Positions 42,618 through 49,746 of a DNA stretch of 64,000 nt are shown here, piece by piece. Position 1 is the first letter of the stretch, and every line of letters begins with the position of its first letter. The position numbers and the translations under genes are program-made. The notes under the pieces were generated by a model, which worked only from the letters and a program-made list of their open reading frames with translations, ran no database searches and had not been told where the DNA came from. This DNA comes from Pseudomonas nitroreducens TX1 (GTDB taxonomy: Bacteria; Pseudomonadota; Gammaproteobacteria; Pseudomonadales; Pseudomonadaceae): assembly GCF_000313755.1 (NCBI RefSeq), contig NZ_AMZB01000134.1, forward strand, positions 62,001 to 126,000, written 5' to 3'.

Positions 42618-43829
42618 TCAGCCCTCCTGTCCAAGCAATGGCTCGGGGGTTTGCCGGCGCAGCTTGCGTTGCCAGCAGAACAGCGCGGCCAGCAGCACCA
42701 GGGGAATCCAGCAGAGGAACAGGTTGCCCAGCCCGACGACGTGGCTGATCGCCCCGCCTAGCAACGCGCCGGAAAAGCTGCCGGACATGGAGGCGAGGTT
42801 GAACAGCCCGGAAATCTTGCTCTTGTCCATGGCGTGCTCGCCCAACTGGGCCATGTTCACCAGGTGGATCAGCGCCGCCGCCGCGCTGAGCAGCACGCCG
42901 CCCAGGGCCAGCAGCCAGTAGTTGTGCGCGCTGCCGAGCAGCAACAGGGCGAGTAGTGCCGCGCAAAGGCTGCCGATGTAGGCCAGGCGCCGGCCGCTGC
43001 GTTCGATCAGGTAGCCGAAGCCGAACAGGCCCAGCACCGAGGCCAGGCCCTGGATCATCACCAGGCTCACCGCCTGGCCTTGTGACAGTCCGGCAACGTC
43101 CATCGCCAGCAGCAGGATGAAGGTGCCGAACAGCGCGCTGGTGGCGGCGCTGAGCAGCTCGATCAGGCAGCTTTCGGCGATCTCGACGTTGGCCAGCATG
43201 TTGCCGACCTGTTGCAGCAGTCCGCCGGTGGCGGCCGCGACGGGCACGTCTTCGCTGGGGGCTTCGCCTTCCCAGAAGCCGAGGCTGTAGAAGGCCATCA
43301 GGCCAAAGCACAGGCCGATGGCGGCGAAGCCCCAGGTGAAGCTCGTCGCGCCGCTCAGCCAGTTGCCCAGCAGCGGCCCGAGCAGGCCCATACCCAAGGT
43401 CAGCGAACCGCGGTACCAGCCAGCCTTGTCGTTGCCGATGCGCTTGAGCTGGCGCAGGAAGGCGCTGTTCATGGCAACGATGCGGAAGGGGATGCACAGG
43501 CCGATCAGCAGCCGCGCGAAGGCCAGCCACAGCCAGCCGCCGAACAGCGGGATGGCCAGGTTCAGCAGCATCGGCCCGAGGCTGGCGAGGAAGTACACCC
43601 GGCGCGCGCCGAAGCGGGCGATGACGAAACCGGCGGGCAGGGTGAGGATCACCATGCCCAGGGCCTCCATCGCCGAGATGATGCCGATCTGCATGGCGTT
43701 GGCGCCGATGCTGATGGCGTAGAGCGTGGTGACGATCTTCGCCATGCCGATGGTGGCGCCGCTGAAGGCCGCCAGCAGCATGAAGTTGAGCAGGAAGGCG
43801 TCTGGCCGCGCCGGGCTAGATGGCGACAT
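42618..43829 (-). CDS. MFS transporter within the sulfur operon
   Basis: Major facilitator superfamily protein, 403 aa, twelve predicted helices, with an A-like motif region GFVIARFGARRVYFLASLGP between TM2 and TM3. It overlaps the DszB-like gene upstream by 14 bp and abuts the permease gene downstream, so it is part of the same transcript. An exporter role for a desulfonated product, or a second uptake route, are both possible. Confidence 0.85.
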   Translation of the reverse strand: MSPSSPARPDAFLLNFMLLAAFSGATIGMAKIVTTLYAISIGANAMQIGIISAMEALGMVILTLPAGFVIARFGARRVYFLASLGPMLLNLAIPLFGGWLWLAFARLLIGLCIPFRIVAMNSAFLRQLKRIGNDKAGWYRGSLTLGMGLLGPLLGNWLSGATSFTWGFAAIGLCFGLMAFYSLGFWEGEAPSEDVPVAAATGGLLQQVGNMLANVEIAESCLIELLSAATSALFGTFILLLAMDVAGLSQGQAVSLVMIQGLASVLGLFGFGYLIERSGRRLAYIGSLCAALLALLLLGSAHNYWLLALGGVLLSAAAALIHLVNMAQLGEHAMDKSKISGLFNLASMSGSFSGALLGGAISHVVGLGNLFLCWIPLVLLAALFCWQRKLRRQTPEPLLGQEG

Positions 43830-44871
43830 CGATCTTCCCCAGCAGGGCTTCCAGCGGGCGCGGGTCGATCCAGTCGTCCACGTTGACGTGGTTGCCGATG
43901 AAGTCCCAGCGCTGGAGGAACGCGGTGAGGTCGCGCAGGGCGTTGACCGAGCGTTCCGCCAGGTTGGTCTGCAGGCGCAGGTGCGCGTCCTCGCCGTAGG
44001 CGCTGGCCACCCAGAACTCGCTGGTGTTCAGCTCGCGAGCGAGGAAGCGCCGGGTCTCTTCGGGGTGTGCCCAGGCCCATTGCTCGGCGCGCAGCACGGT
44101 GTCGAGCACCCGCACGGCGGCATCGAAATGCTCGTCCAGCAGTTGCTGGTCGACGGTCAGGGTGCGTGGCGTGCCGATGTTCGAGCGCACCAGCGGCTCG
44201 GGGTGCGAGCCGACATCCATCACCACGTGCAGGCCGAACTCATGGGCCAGCTGCAGACCGTGGGCGCCCTTGAGGAAGATCGCGTCGATGTCGCCACGCA
44301 GCAGGCCGATCAGTTCGTTGTTGCGCTGCACCACGCGGTTGCCCTTGAGCGCCACCTGGGCGCCGAATACGTGGCGTACCGGGTCGTCGCTGAAGGTGCC
44401 GCCGTAGGGGTAGTCCACCAGCTCGACGTCGCGCACTTCCAGGCCTTCCAGGCGCAGGGCGTTCTCCAGGCCGCGCAGGGACTGGGCGCGGGTGAAGTCG
44501 ATCTGCACGTTGGCCCACTTCGGCAGGCCGAAGCGCCGGTGGCGCAGGTCGCGGATACTGCGCACGCCGCTGTCCGGGGCGCTGACGATCAGTTGCACCT
44601 CGTCGCTCCACGACAGCCCGACCACCCGCGTGCGCGCGCCGCTGGCGCGGGCCCAGATGGCCGGGATGTTGCCGCCGTGGCGGACGGAGTAGGGCAGGTG
44701 ATGGTCGAAGTGTGCCTCGCGTACCTCGCGCTCGGAGGATTCGCGCAGCGACTGGATGCGCGTGCCGAACGGGCGGAAGGCCTGGGCCAGGCGCCCGGAT
44801 TCGACGGCGATGCCGAGCCCCGTGGGAACGGGACTGTGGGTGTACCAGAGGGTTTCCAGCGGTGTGCTCAT
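43816..44871 (-). CDS. DszB-like protein, Ser variant (often labelled ABC substrate-binding protein)
   Basis: 351 aa with no signal peptide, so probably cytoplasmic. It resembles periplasmic-binding-protein-fold desulfinases of the DszB type: the N-terminus TLWYTHSPVPTGLG aligns with the DszB segment around its catalytic Cys27, and HFDHHLPYSVRHGGNIP aligns with the DszB His60-Arg70-Gly73 region at identical spacing (His54, Arg64, Gly67 here). The residue in the Cys position is Ser13, so classical desulfinase chemistry may be lost. It is a close paralogue of the protein encoded directly upstream. An alternative is an ordinary cytoplasmic relic of an SsuA-type binding protein. Confidence 0.78.
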   Translation of the reverse strand: MSTPLETLWYTHSPVPTGLGIAVESGRLAQAFRPFGTRIQSLRESSEREVREAHFDHHLPYSVRHGGNIPAIWARASGARTRVVGLSWSDEVQLIVSAPDSGVRSIRDLRHRRFGLPKWANVQIDFTRAQSLRGLENALRLEGLEVRDVELVDYPYGGTFSDDPVRHVFGAQVALKGNRVVQRNNELIGLLRGDIDAIFLKGAHGLQLAHEFGLHVVMDVGSHPEPLVRSNIGTPRTLTVDQQLLDEHFDAAVRVLDTVLRAEQWAWAHPEETRRFLARELNTSEFWVASAYGEDAHLRLQTNLAERSVNALRDLTAFLQRWDFIGNHVNVDDWIDPRPLEALLGKIDVAI

Positions 44872-44955
44872 GGGTGTCCGTCAGGGGTGAAAGCCCCCGC
44901 GCCGTCGCGCGGGGGCCAGGTCGGGAAACAGAGGGAATCGCCCTCGTGACGTTGA

Positions 44956-46011
44956 TCAGCCAGTCTTCTGTGCCAGGCGGCTGCGCAGGGCTTCCAGCGG
45001 GCGCGGGTCGATCCACTCACGCACGTCGAAGCGTGCCGGGATGAAGTTCCAGCGCTGCAGGAAGTCGGTGAAGTCCTGCAGGGCGAGGATCGAGCCTTCG
45101 TCCAGGTTGGTGCGCAGGCGCAGGTGCGCGTCTTCGCCATAGGCGGTGGCGACCCAGAACTCGCTGCTGTTGGTTTCCCGCGCCAGGTAGCGGCGGGTGT
45201 CGTCCGGGTGCTGGTGCGCCCAGTCCTCGGCGCGCAGCACCGAGGCGAGGATCGCGGTGGCGGCGTCGGGGTGCTGCTCCAGCAGGTTGAGGTCGACGCT
45301 GAGGGTGCGCGGCGTACCGTTGTTGGCGCGGATCAGCGGCTCCGGATGGGCGCCGGTGTCGATCACCGTGTGCAGGCCGAACTGCTGCGCCAGTTGCACG
45401 GCGTGGGCGCCCTTGAGGAAGATCGCATCCACTTCGCCGCGCAGCAGGCCGACCAGTTCCGGATTCTGGCTGCGCCGGCGGCTGCCGCCGTGGCCGGTGA
45501 TGCCGACGATGTTGCTCGGCGCCTCGTCGCTGAAGGTGCCCTTCAGGCCGAAGTCCACCAGCTCGAGGTCGCGCACTTCCAGGCCTTCCAGCCGCAGGGC
45601 GTTCTCCAGGCCGCGGATGGCCTGGGCGCGGGTGAAGTCGATCTGTGCGCCGCTCCAGTCCGGCAGGCCGAAGCGCCGGCCTTTTAGGTCGCGCACGGTG
45701 CGGATGCCGCTCTCGGCGGTGGTCAGGATCAGCTGCGCCTCATCGGCCCAGGACAGGCCGATCACGCGGGTTTCGCGGCCGCTGGCGCGGGCCCAGATGG
45801 CCGGGATGTTGCCGCCGTGGCGTACGGAGTTCTGCAGGGTGTGGTCGAAGTGCGACTCGCGCACTGCCTGGTCGGCGGACTCGCGTAGCGACTTGATCTG
45901 CGTGCCCTGCTCGGCCAGGGATTCTTCCAGCCAGCCTTTCTGCACGGCGATGCCAAGGCCCGTGGGGACCGGGCAACGGGTGTACCAGAGGGTATCGAGG
46001 GGACGGGACAT
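44956..46011 (-). CDS. DszB-like putative desulfinase, Cys variant
   Basis: 351 aa, no signal peptide. Cys13 in TLWYTRCPVPTGLG, His54 in SHFDHT, and Arg64/Gly67 in SVRHGGNIP match the catalytic set I recall for the 2-hydroxybiphenyl-2-sulfinate desulfinase DszB (Cys27, His60, Arg70, Gly73), including the ten-residue His-Arg spacing. I infer release of sulfite from a sulfinate made by, or related to, the monooxygenase encoded 17 bp upstream. Automatic annotation would call it an ABC binding protein, but a true secreted SsuA-type protein exists at 48656-49732. Confidence 0.8.
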   Translation of the reverse strand: MSRPLDTLWYTRCPVPTGLGIAVQKGWLEESLAEQGTQIKSLRESADQAVRESHFDHTLQNSVRHGGNIPAIWARASGRETRVIGLSWADEAQLILTTAESGIRTVRDLKGRRFGLPDWSGAQIDFTRAQAIRGLENALRLEGLEVRDLELVDFGLKGTFSDEAPSNIVGITGHGGSRRRSQNPELVGLLRGEVDAIFLKGAHAVQLAQQFGLHTVIDTGAHPEPLIRANNGTPRTLSVDLNLLEQHPDAATAILASVLRAEDWAHQHPDDTRRYLARETNSSEFWVATAYGEDAHLRLRTNLDEGSILALQDFTDFLQRWNFIPARFDVREWIDPRPLEALRSRLAQKTG

Positions 46012-46028
46012 GTGCAGCTCCTTGTGGG

Positions 46029-47183
46029 TCAGGCGCGGGCCTTGAGTTCGTGGACGTCGGCGCGTTTGCCCTGTACCAGCGGCAGGACTTCCTGGCCGAT
46101 CCGCAGGGCTTCTTCCAGGTGCGGGTTGCCGGCAAGGATGAAGGTGGAGAAACCGGCGTCGCGGTATTCGGCGAGGCGTTCGGCGACGTTCTCGTGGCTG
46201 CCCACCAGGCCGATGGTCGGCCCCGGCTTGGCCTTGCCGAAGCCGGCCCAGAGGTTGGGGCCGAGGATCAGGTCGTCGAATCGCTCGACGTTCTGGTGGT
46301 AGGCGGTCTGCCGCGCGGCACCGACCGAATCCGAACCGGTGGCGAAGTTCTTGATGAAGGCGCTGGTGCGCGCGTCGATGCGCTCGTACTGGCGGCGCAG
46401 CTCGCTCCAGGCGGCCTCTTCGGTCTCGCGTGCGAACAGGTCGATGCGGATGCCGAAGCGGATTTCACGGCCCTGCTTGTCGGCCAGCTCGCGCACGCGT
46501 TCCAGGTGCGGCTTGAGCTTGTCGATGGGTTCGGCCCAGTTCAGGTAGACGTCGGCGTGTTTCGCCGCGACGTCCAGTGCCGGGTCGGAGAAGCCGGAGA
46601 AGTACACGCCGGGTTTGCGCACGTTGCGCAGCGCGATGGGCAGCGAGCCGTTCTCCAGCTGGTAGATCTCGCCCTGGTAGGAGAACTGCTCGTTCTTCCA
46701 CAGCCCGTCGATGATGTCGAGAAACTCGCCGGTACGCTGGTAGCGCTTGTCGTGCTCGAGGAAGTCACCGTTGGCGCGCTGGCTGGCGGGGTTGCCGCCG
46801 GTGATGATGTTCCACTCCAGGCGGTCGCGGGACAGGTGCTGGAGGATCGCCGCCTGCTGCGCGGCATAGGCCGGCAGGGTCCAGGCGGCCTGGAAGGCGA
46901 TCAGGAACTTGATCCGTCGGGTCTCGCGGGCCAGCGCGGCGGCGGCGATCCATGGTTCCGGGCCGGTGGGCAGCAGCGCGCCTTCGAAGCCGGCGATCTC
47001 GGCGGCCTTGGCTACCTGGGCGATGTAGTCGATGTAGGTGAAACCATCCGGCTCACCGTTAGGCATACGTCCCGGGGCGATGTTGCCGGGGCGCTCGATG
47101 TGGCTGCCACGGTTGTTCTTGTCCGAGGCGAGGTAGGGACCGTCGCTGCCCAGCGGCAGTCGCCAGAAGAATTCGGTGCTCAT
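46029..47183 (-). CDS. FMNH2-dependent sulfonate monooxygenase (SsuD-like, LLM class)
   Basis: Luciferase-like monooxygenase, 384 aa. It has FFWRLPLGSDGPYLASD at the start, ALARETRRIKFLIAFQAAWT, the SsuD signature RLEWNIITGGNPASQRANGD then HDKRYQRTGEFLDI, and GLVGSHENVAERLAEYRDAG. SsuD enzymes cleave the C-S bond of alkanesulfonates using reduced FMN from a separate reductase, which is not encoded here. It is the first gene of the seven-gene operon, behind a sigma-54 promoter. It could instead oxidise a sulfone in a Dsz-like route. Confidence 0.88.
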   Translation of the reverse strand: MSTEFFWRLPLGSDGPYLASDKNNRGSHIERPGNIAPGRMPNGEPDGFTYIDYIAQVAKAAEIAGFEGALLPTGPEPWIAAAALARETRRIKFLIAFQAAWTLPAYAAQQAAILQHLSRDRLEWNIITGGNPASQRANGDFLEHDKRYQRTGEFLDIIDGLWKNEQFSYQGEIYQLENGSLPIALRNVRKPGVYFSGFSDPALDVAAKHADVYLNWAEPIDKLKPHLERVRELADKQGREIRFGIRIDLFARETEEAAWSELRRQYERIDARTSAFIKNFATGSDSVGAARQTAYHQNVERFDDLILGPNLWAGFGKAKPGPTIGLVGSHENVAERLAEYRDAGFSTFILAGNPHLEEALRIGQEVLPLVQGKRADVHELKARA

Positions 47184-47239
47184 GGGCTTGCTCCTTTGCT
47201 TTGCGGGGGGCAGCGTCGTGCTGCTCGTGCAGGGTCTTG

Positions 47240-47255
47240 AGCAAGGGCTGTGCCC
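47240..47255 (-). promoter_or_regulatory. sigma-54 promoter for the monooxygenase operon
   Basis: Minus strand GGGCACA-GCCC-TTGCT with exact GG-N10-GC spacing (GG 47254-47253, GC 47242-47241). Ten of twelve consensus positions match. The monooxygenase ATG is 57 bp downstream of the GC element. Confidence 0.7.
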
Positions 47256-47336
47256 AAAGGCTGGAGGCCAGGCGGGGCGGGGCTTTCAGAGTGGTGTGCT
47301 GCTGTCGCAGCAGGGCGTTTGTCTGTACAGCAGCAA

Positions 47337-47357
47337 TGGGGCAGCAGGGGATGCTGG
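47337..47357. promoter_or_regulatory. shared 21-bp upstream activator motif, copy 1
   Basis: TGGGGCAGCAGGGGATGCTG then G, containing the inverted repeat CAGCA-N5-TGCTG. It lies about 80 bp behind the minus-strand sigma-54 promoter and about 95 bp behind the plus-strand one, a normal enhancer distance for both. A 17/21 match occurs at 52181-52201. Confidence 0.6.
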
Positions 47358-47450
47358 GCGGGCAGCAATTTCGGCAGCGTTCAGACCGTTTCAGCCCTCA
47401 TGCGCATTCGCGTTGTTCATAACTGGCTGATTTTGTTGAGTATTTTTTAA

Positions 47451-47466
47451 TGGCACAAGTCCTGCT
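47451..47466 (+). promoter_or_regulatory. sigma-54 promoter for the class II aldolase gene
   Basis: TGGCACA-AGTC-CTGCT with exact GG-N10-GC spacing. Ten of twelve consensus positions match. The gene starts 58 bp after the motif. Confidence 0.72.
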
Positions 47467-47523
47467 CAGTCACTGGAACACCGCCATGCGGTTCATCCAT
47501 CCCCGACTGCCAGGAGGCATTCC

Positions 47524-48255
47524 ATGTCCACCCTCGACCCGCAACTCGCCAGTCAGCTCGAACAGGTCCGCCGCGACTTCGCCAAGGCCTTCCGCGTGCT
47601 CAAGGAAAGCCGCACCCTCACCGCCACCAACACCTACCAGGCCTATGTGCGAGTGCCGGACAGCGACAAGGTGATTGCCGTCCATGCGCCCAACCCGTGG
47701 GCGGACGGCCAGGAAATCCGTGCCGTGATCTCGACCTGGGACGGCGAGGTGATCCTCGACGAAAGCATCCCCGGAGCGACGCCGCTCAGCGGCCGTGGCG
47801 CCGGCGGCAACGGCAAGCGCTACGCGCCGATCTTCCAGGCGCGCCCGGAGGTGAACGTGGTGATCCACGTGCACACGCCCTACCTGGGCGGCTGGGCCAG
47901 CGCCCACCGTGTGCTGCCGATCCGCTACGCCGCCTCCCAGCGCGTGACCCTGGCCCGTGAACTGCCGATCTACATCGACCGCCGCCAGCCCGAGCCGCTG
48001 TTCATCCTTGATCGCATCGCCGAGAACCCGCATACCCCGGCCATCCTCGAAGCCAACGGCGGCGCGACCTTCTGGGGCGAGGACCTGATCAAGGCGTCCA
48101 AGCTGATCCTGCTGATCGAGGAAGGCGCCTACTTCCAGGGCCTCGCCGAAGGCCTGGGCGGCTCCCAGGAATTCGGCCCCGGCGTGCTGGAACAGCAATG
48201 GAAGATGACCGGCCTCTGGGAGCAGGGGCAGAAGCTGCTGGGTGAGGCGGCCTGA
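47524..48255 (+). CDS. class II aldolase/adducin family protein
   Basis: 243 aa, metal-dependent class II aldolase fold (fuculose-phosphate aldolase/adducin family). Zinc ligands are in VVIHVHTPYLGGW and the downstream ILEANGGATFWGED region. The N-terminal substrate loop is unusual. AGGAGG precedes the ATG by 7 bp. It is divergent from the monooxygenase operon and has its own sigma-54 promoter, so it likely processes the carbon skeleton, an aldehyde or similar, left after desulfonation. Substrate unknown. Confidence 0.82.
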   Translation: MSTLDPQLASQLEQVRRDFAKAFRVLKESRTLTATNTYQAYVRVPDSDKVIAVHAPNPWADGQEIRAVISTWDGEVILDESIPGATPLSGRGAGGNGKRYAPIFQARPEVNVVIHVHTPYLGGWASAHRVLPIRYAASQRVTLARELPIYIDRRQPEPLFILDRIAENPHTPAILEANGGATFWGEDLIKASKLILLIEEGAYFQGLAEGLGGSQEFGPGVLEQQWKMTGLWEQGQKLLGEAA

Positions 48256-48272
48256 GTCTCATCCGAAAACTA

Positions 48273-48300
48273 AAAGGCCCTCTTGCGAGGGCCTTTCTTT
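48273..48300 (+). terminator. rho-independent terminator after the aldolase gene
   Basis: Perfect stem AAAGGCCCTC / GAGGGCCTTT around loop TTGC, followed by CTTT. It lies 18 bp after the stop codon. Confidence 0.9.
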
Positions 48301-48307
48301 GGCTGTT

Positions 48308-48650
48308 CGTAAGAGCGAGCTTGCTCGCGAACCGAGCCCGCAGCAGGGTTTGTTCGCGAGCAGGCTCGCTCCTACAGGTTCGGTTGGCTTCTGTGCTGTA
48401 GGAGCAACTTTCTTTCTCTGAAAGTCCGTGCCGAGAAACTCCCTCGCCCTGAAGGGAGAGGGATCGGACGGAACAGGATGAATCCATTGCGTCAGCCGGC
48501 ACGGACAGCTCCCTCTCCCTTCAGGGAGAGGGTGAGGGAGAGGGCGGGTCCCGGCGCGATATTTCAGGTAGGAGCGGATTCATCCGCGATCGATTCCTGC
48601 CCGCTCGGAGCTGGCCGGTGGCAAATCGCGGACAGAGTCCGCTCCTACGC
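48308..48650. repeat. mixed REP-like cluster
   Basis: A stretch without genes that packs several palindromes. GAGCGAGCTTGCTCGCGAAC (48313-48332) is inverted at 48352-48376. CCCTCTCCC-family units lie at 48440-48463 and 48507-48546. GTAGGAGCGGATTCATCCGC lies at 48568-48587, with its complement AATCGCGGACAGAGTCCGCT ending CCTACG at 48624-48649. At least three repeat families are mixed. Confidence 0.8.
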
Positions 48651-48655
48651 TTCGG

Positions 48656-49732
48656 TCAAGGTTTGGCGGCGACCGAAGGGCCGGCGCTGTGCTGCCAGAA
48701 GCTTTCCAGCTGCAGGTTCTTCAATCCCTGCTCGACGAACTTCGGTTCCAGCAGGTCATCCACCTTGACCTCGTTGCGGATCAGTTTCGCCCTGCGGCTG
48801 TAGGCGATGCCGTCGGCGTAGTGCTTGTGCAGGGCCTCGTCGTAGATTGGCGAGAAGTGCGCCGACCAGGGCTCACCAGCCACCTCGCGCTGCAATACGC
48901 TCAGCGGTACGCCGGAGCGGCTCTGGGCGTCCTGGTAGGCCGCCTGGTTGGCGTCCTGGGAGACCCACCACGCGGCCTTCAGGTAGGCGTCCACCACCAG
49001 TTGGGTGAGGTCGGGATGATCCTTGACGAAGTCCCGTGCGCCCCAGACTTCGGCGCGCATCTTCCAATCCGCCGGGGCCTCCTTGCTCGACCAGATGATG
49101 CGGCCGACCTGCTTGTCTTCCAGCAGGAAGGCGTCGCTCAGGGTAAAGAAGGCATCCACCCGCCCGGCGCTCAGCGCGGCGGCGCCGGCCTGGGGGTTGA
49201 GGTTGAAGATGCGGAAGTCCTCGAAGCCCAGGTGGTTGGCTTCCAGCAGCTTGGCGAACGACAGCTCCCACGGCCGGCCGCGGTGCAGCGCGATGCGCTT
49301 GCCCTTGAGGTCGGCGATGGATTTCGCCGTGGAGCCCGGCGGCACCACGAGGTAGACGTTGTTGCCGATGCCGCCGGGGACGATCAGCTGGGTCTGTACG
49401 CCGGACGCGTTGGCGATGATCGACGGCAGGTCGCCATAGAAGGCGAAGTCGATGCGCTTGTTGGCGAACTCCTCGTTGACGAAGGTGCCCACCGAGGCGG
49501 TGGCGGCGGGTACCCACTCCAGCTTGATGCCACGCTGGGCCAGCTGTTGCTCCAGCCACTTGTCGCGGTCGATGACGTAGGCCGGGCCGTTGAAGGTGAT
49601 CTGCCCGGCATTGGCGTAGGCCACGGTGGCGATACGCAGGGTGGTCGGCTGCTCGGCGGCCAGCACGTGGCCGGCGAGCAGCAGGGCGGCTGCCGGCAAG
49701 AGCCGGCGCAGCGTTCGGTGGATCAGGGACAT
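48656..49732 (-). CDS. periplasmic sulfonate-binding protein (SsuA-like)
   Basis: ABC substrate-binding protein, 358 aa, with a clear signal peptide (LLPAAALLLAGHVLAAEQPT). The NMT1/SsuA fold is seen in TLRIATVAYANAGQITFNGP, then RIDFAFYGDLPSIIANASGV and the hinge phrase SIADLKGKRIALHRGRPWEL. It should deliver an organosulfonate to the permeases encoded at 41098-42617. It lies 14 bp behind the TonB receptor gene, which means two-step uptake through the outer and inner membranes. A 1003-codon open frame crossing this gene begins out of frame in the receptor gene and is an artefact. Confidence 0.88.
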   Translation of the reverse strand: MSLIHRTLRRLLPAAALLLAGHVLAAEQPTTLRIATVAYANAGQITFNGPAYVIDRDKWLEQQLAQRGIKLEWVPAATASVGTFVNEEFANKRIDFAFYGDLPSIIANASGVQTQLIVPGGIGNNVYLVVPPGSTAKSIADLKGKRIALHRGRPWELSFAKLLEANHLGFEDFRIFNLNPQAGAAALSAGRVDAFFTLSDAFLLEDKQVGRIIWSSKEAPADWKMRAEVWGARDFVKDHPDLTQLVVDAYLKAAWWVSQDANQAAYQDAQSRSGVPLSVLQREVAGEPWSAHFSPIYDEALHKHYADGIAYSRRAKLIRNEVKVDDLLEPKFVEQGLKNLQLESFWQHSAGPSVAAKP

Positions 49733-49746
49733 GGTCGTTACCTCAC

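Larger units (their letters stand above)
47184..47523. other. divergent sulfur-locus control region
   Basis: 340 bp with no gene. It holds two outward-facing sigma-54 promoters and, between them, a 21-bp motif shared with the TonB-receptor promoter region (each listed separately). A further TGCTGC-TGTC-GCAGCA palindrome lies at 47297-47312. Confidence 0.7.
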
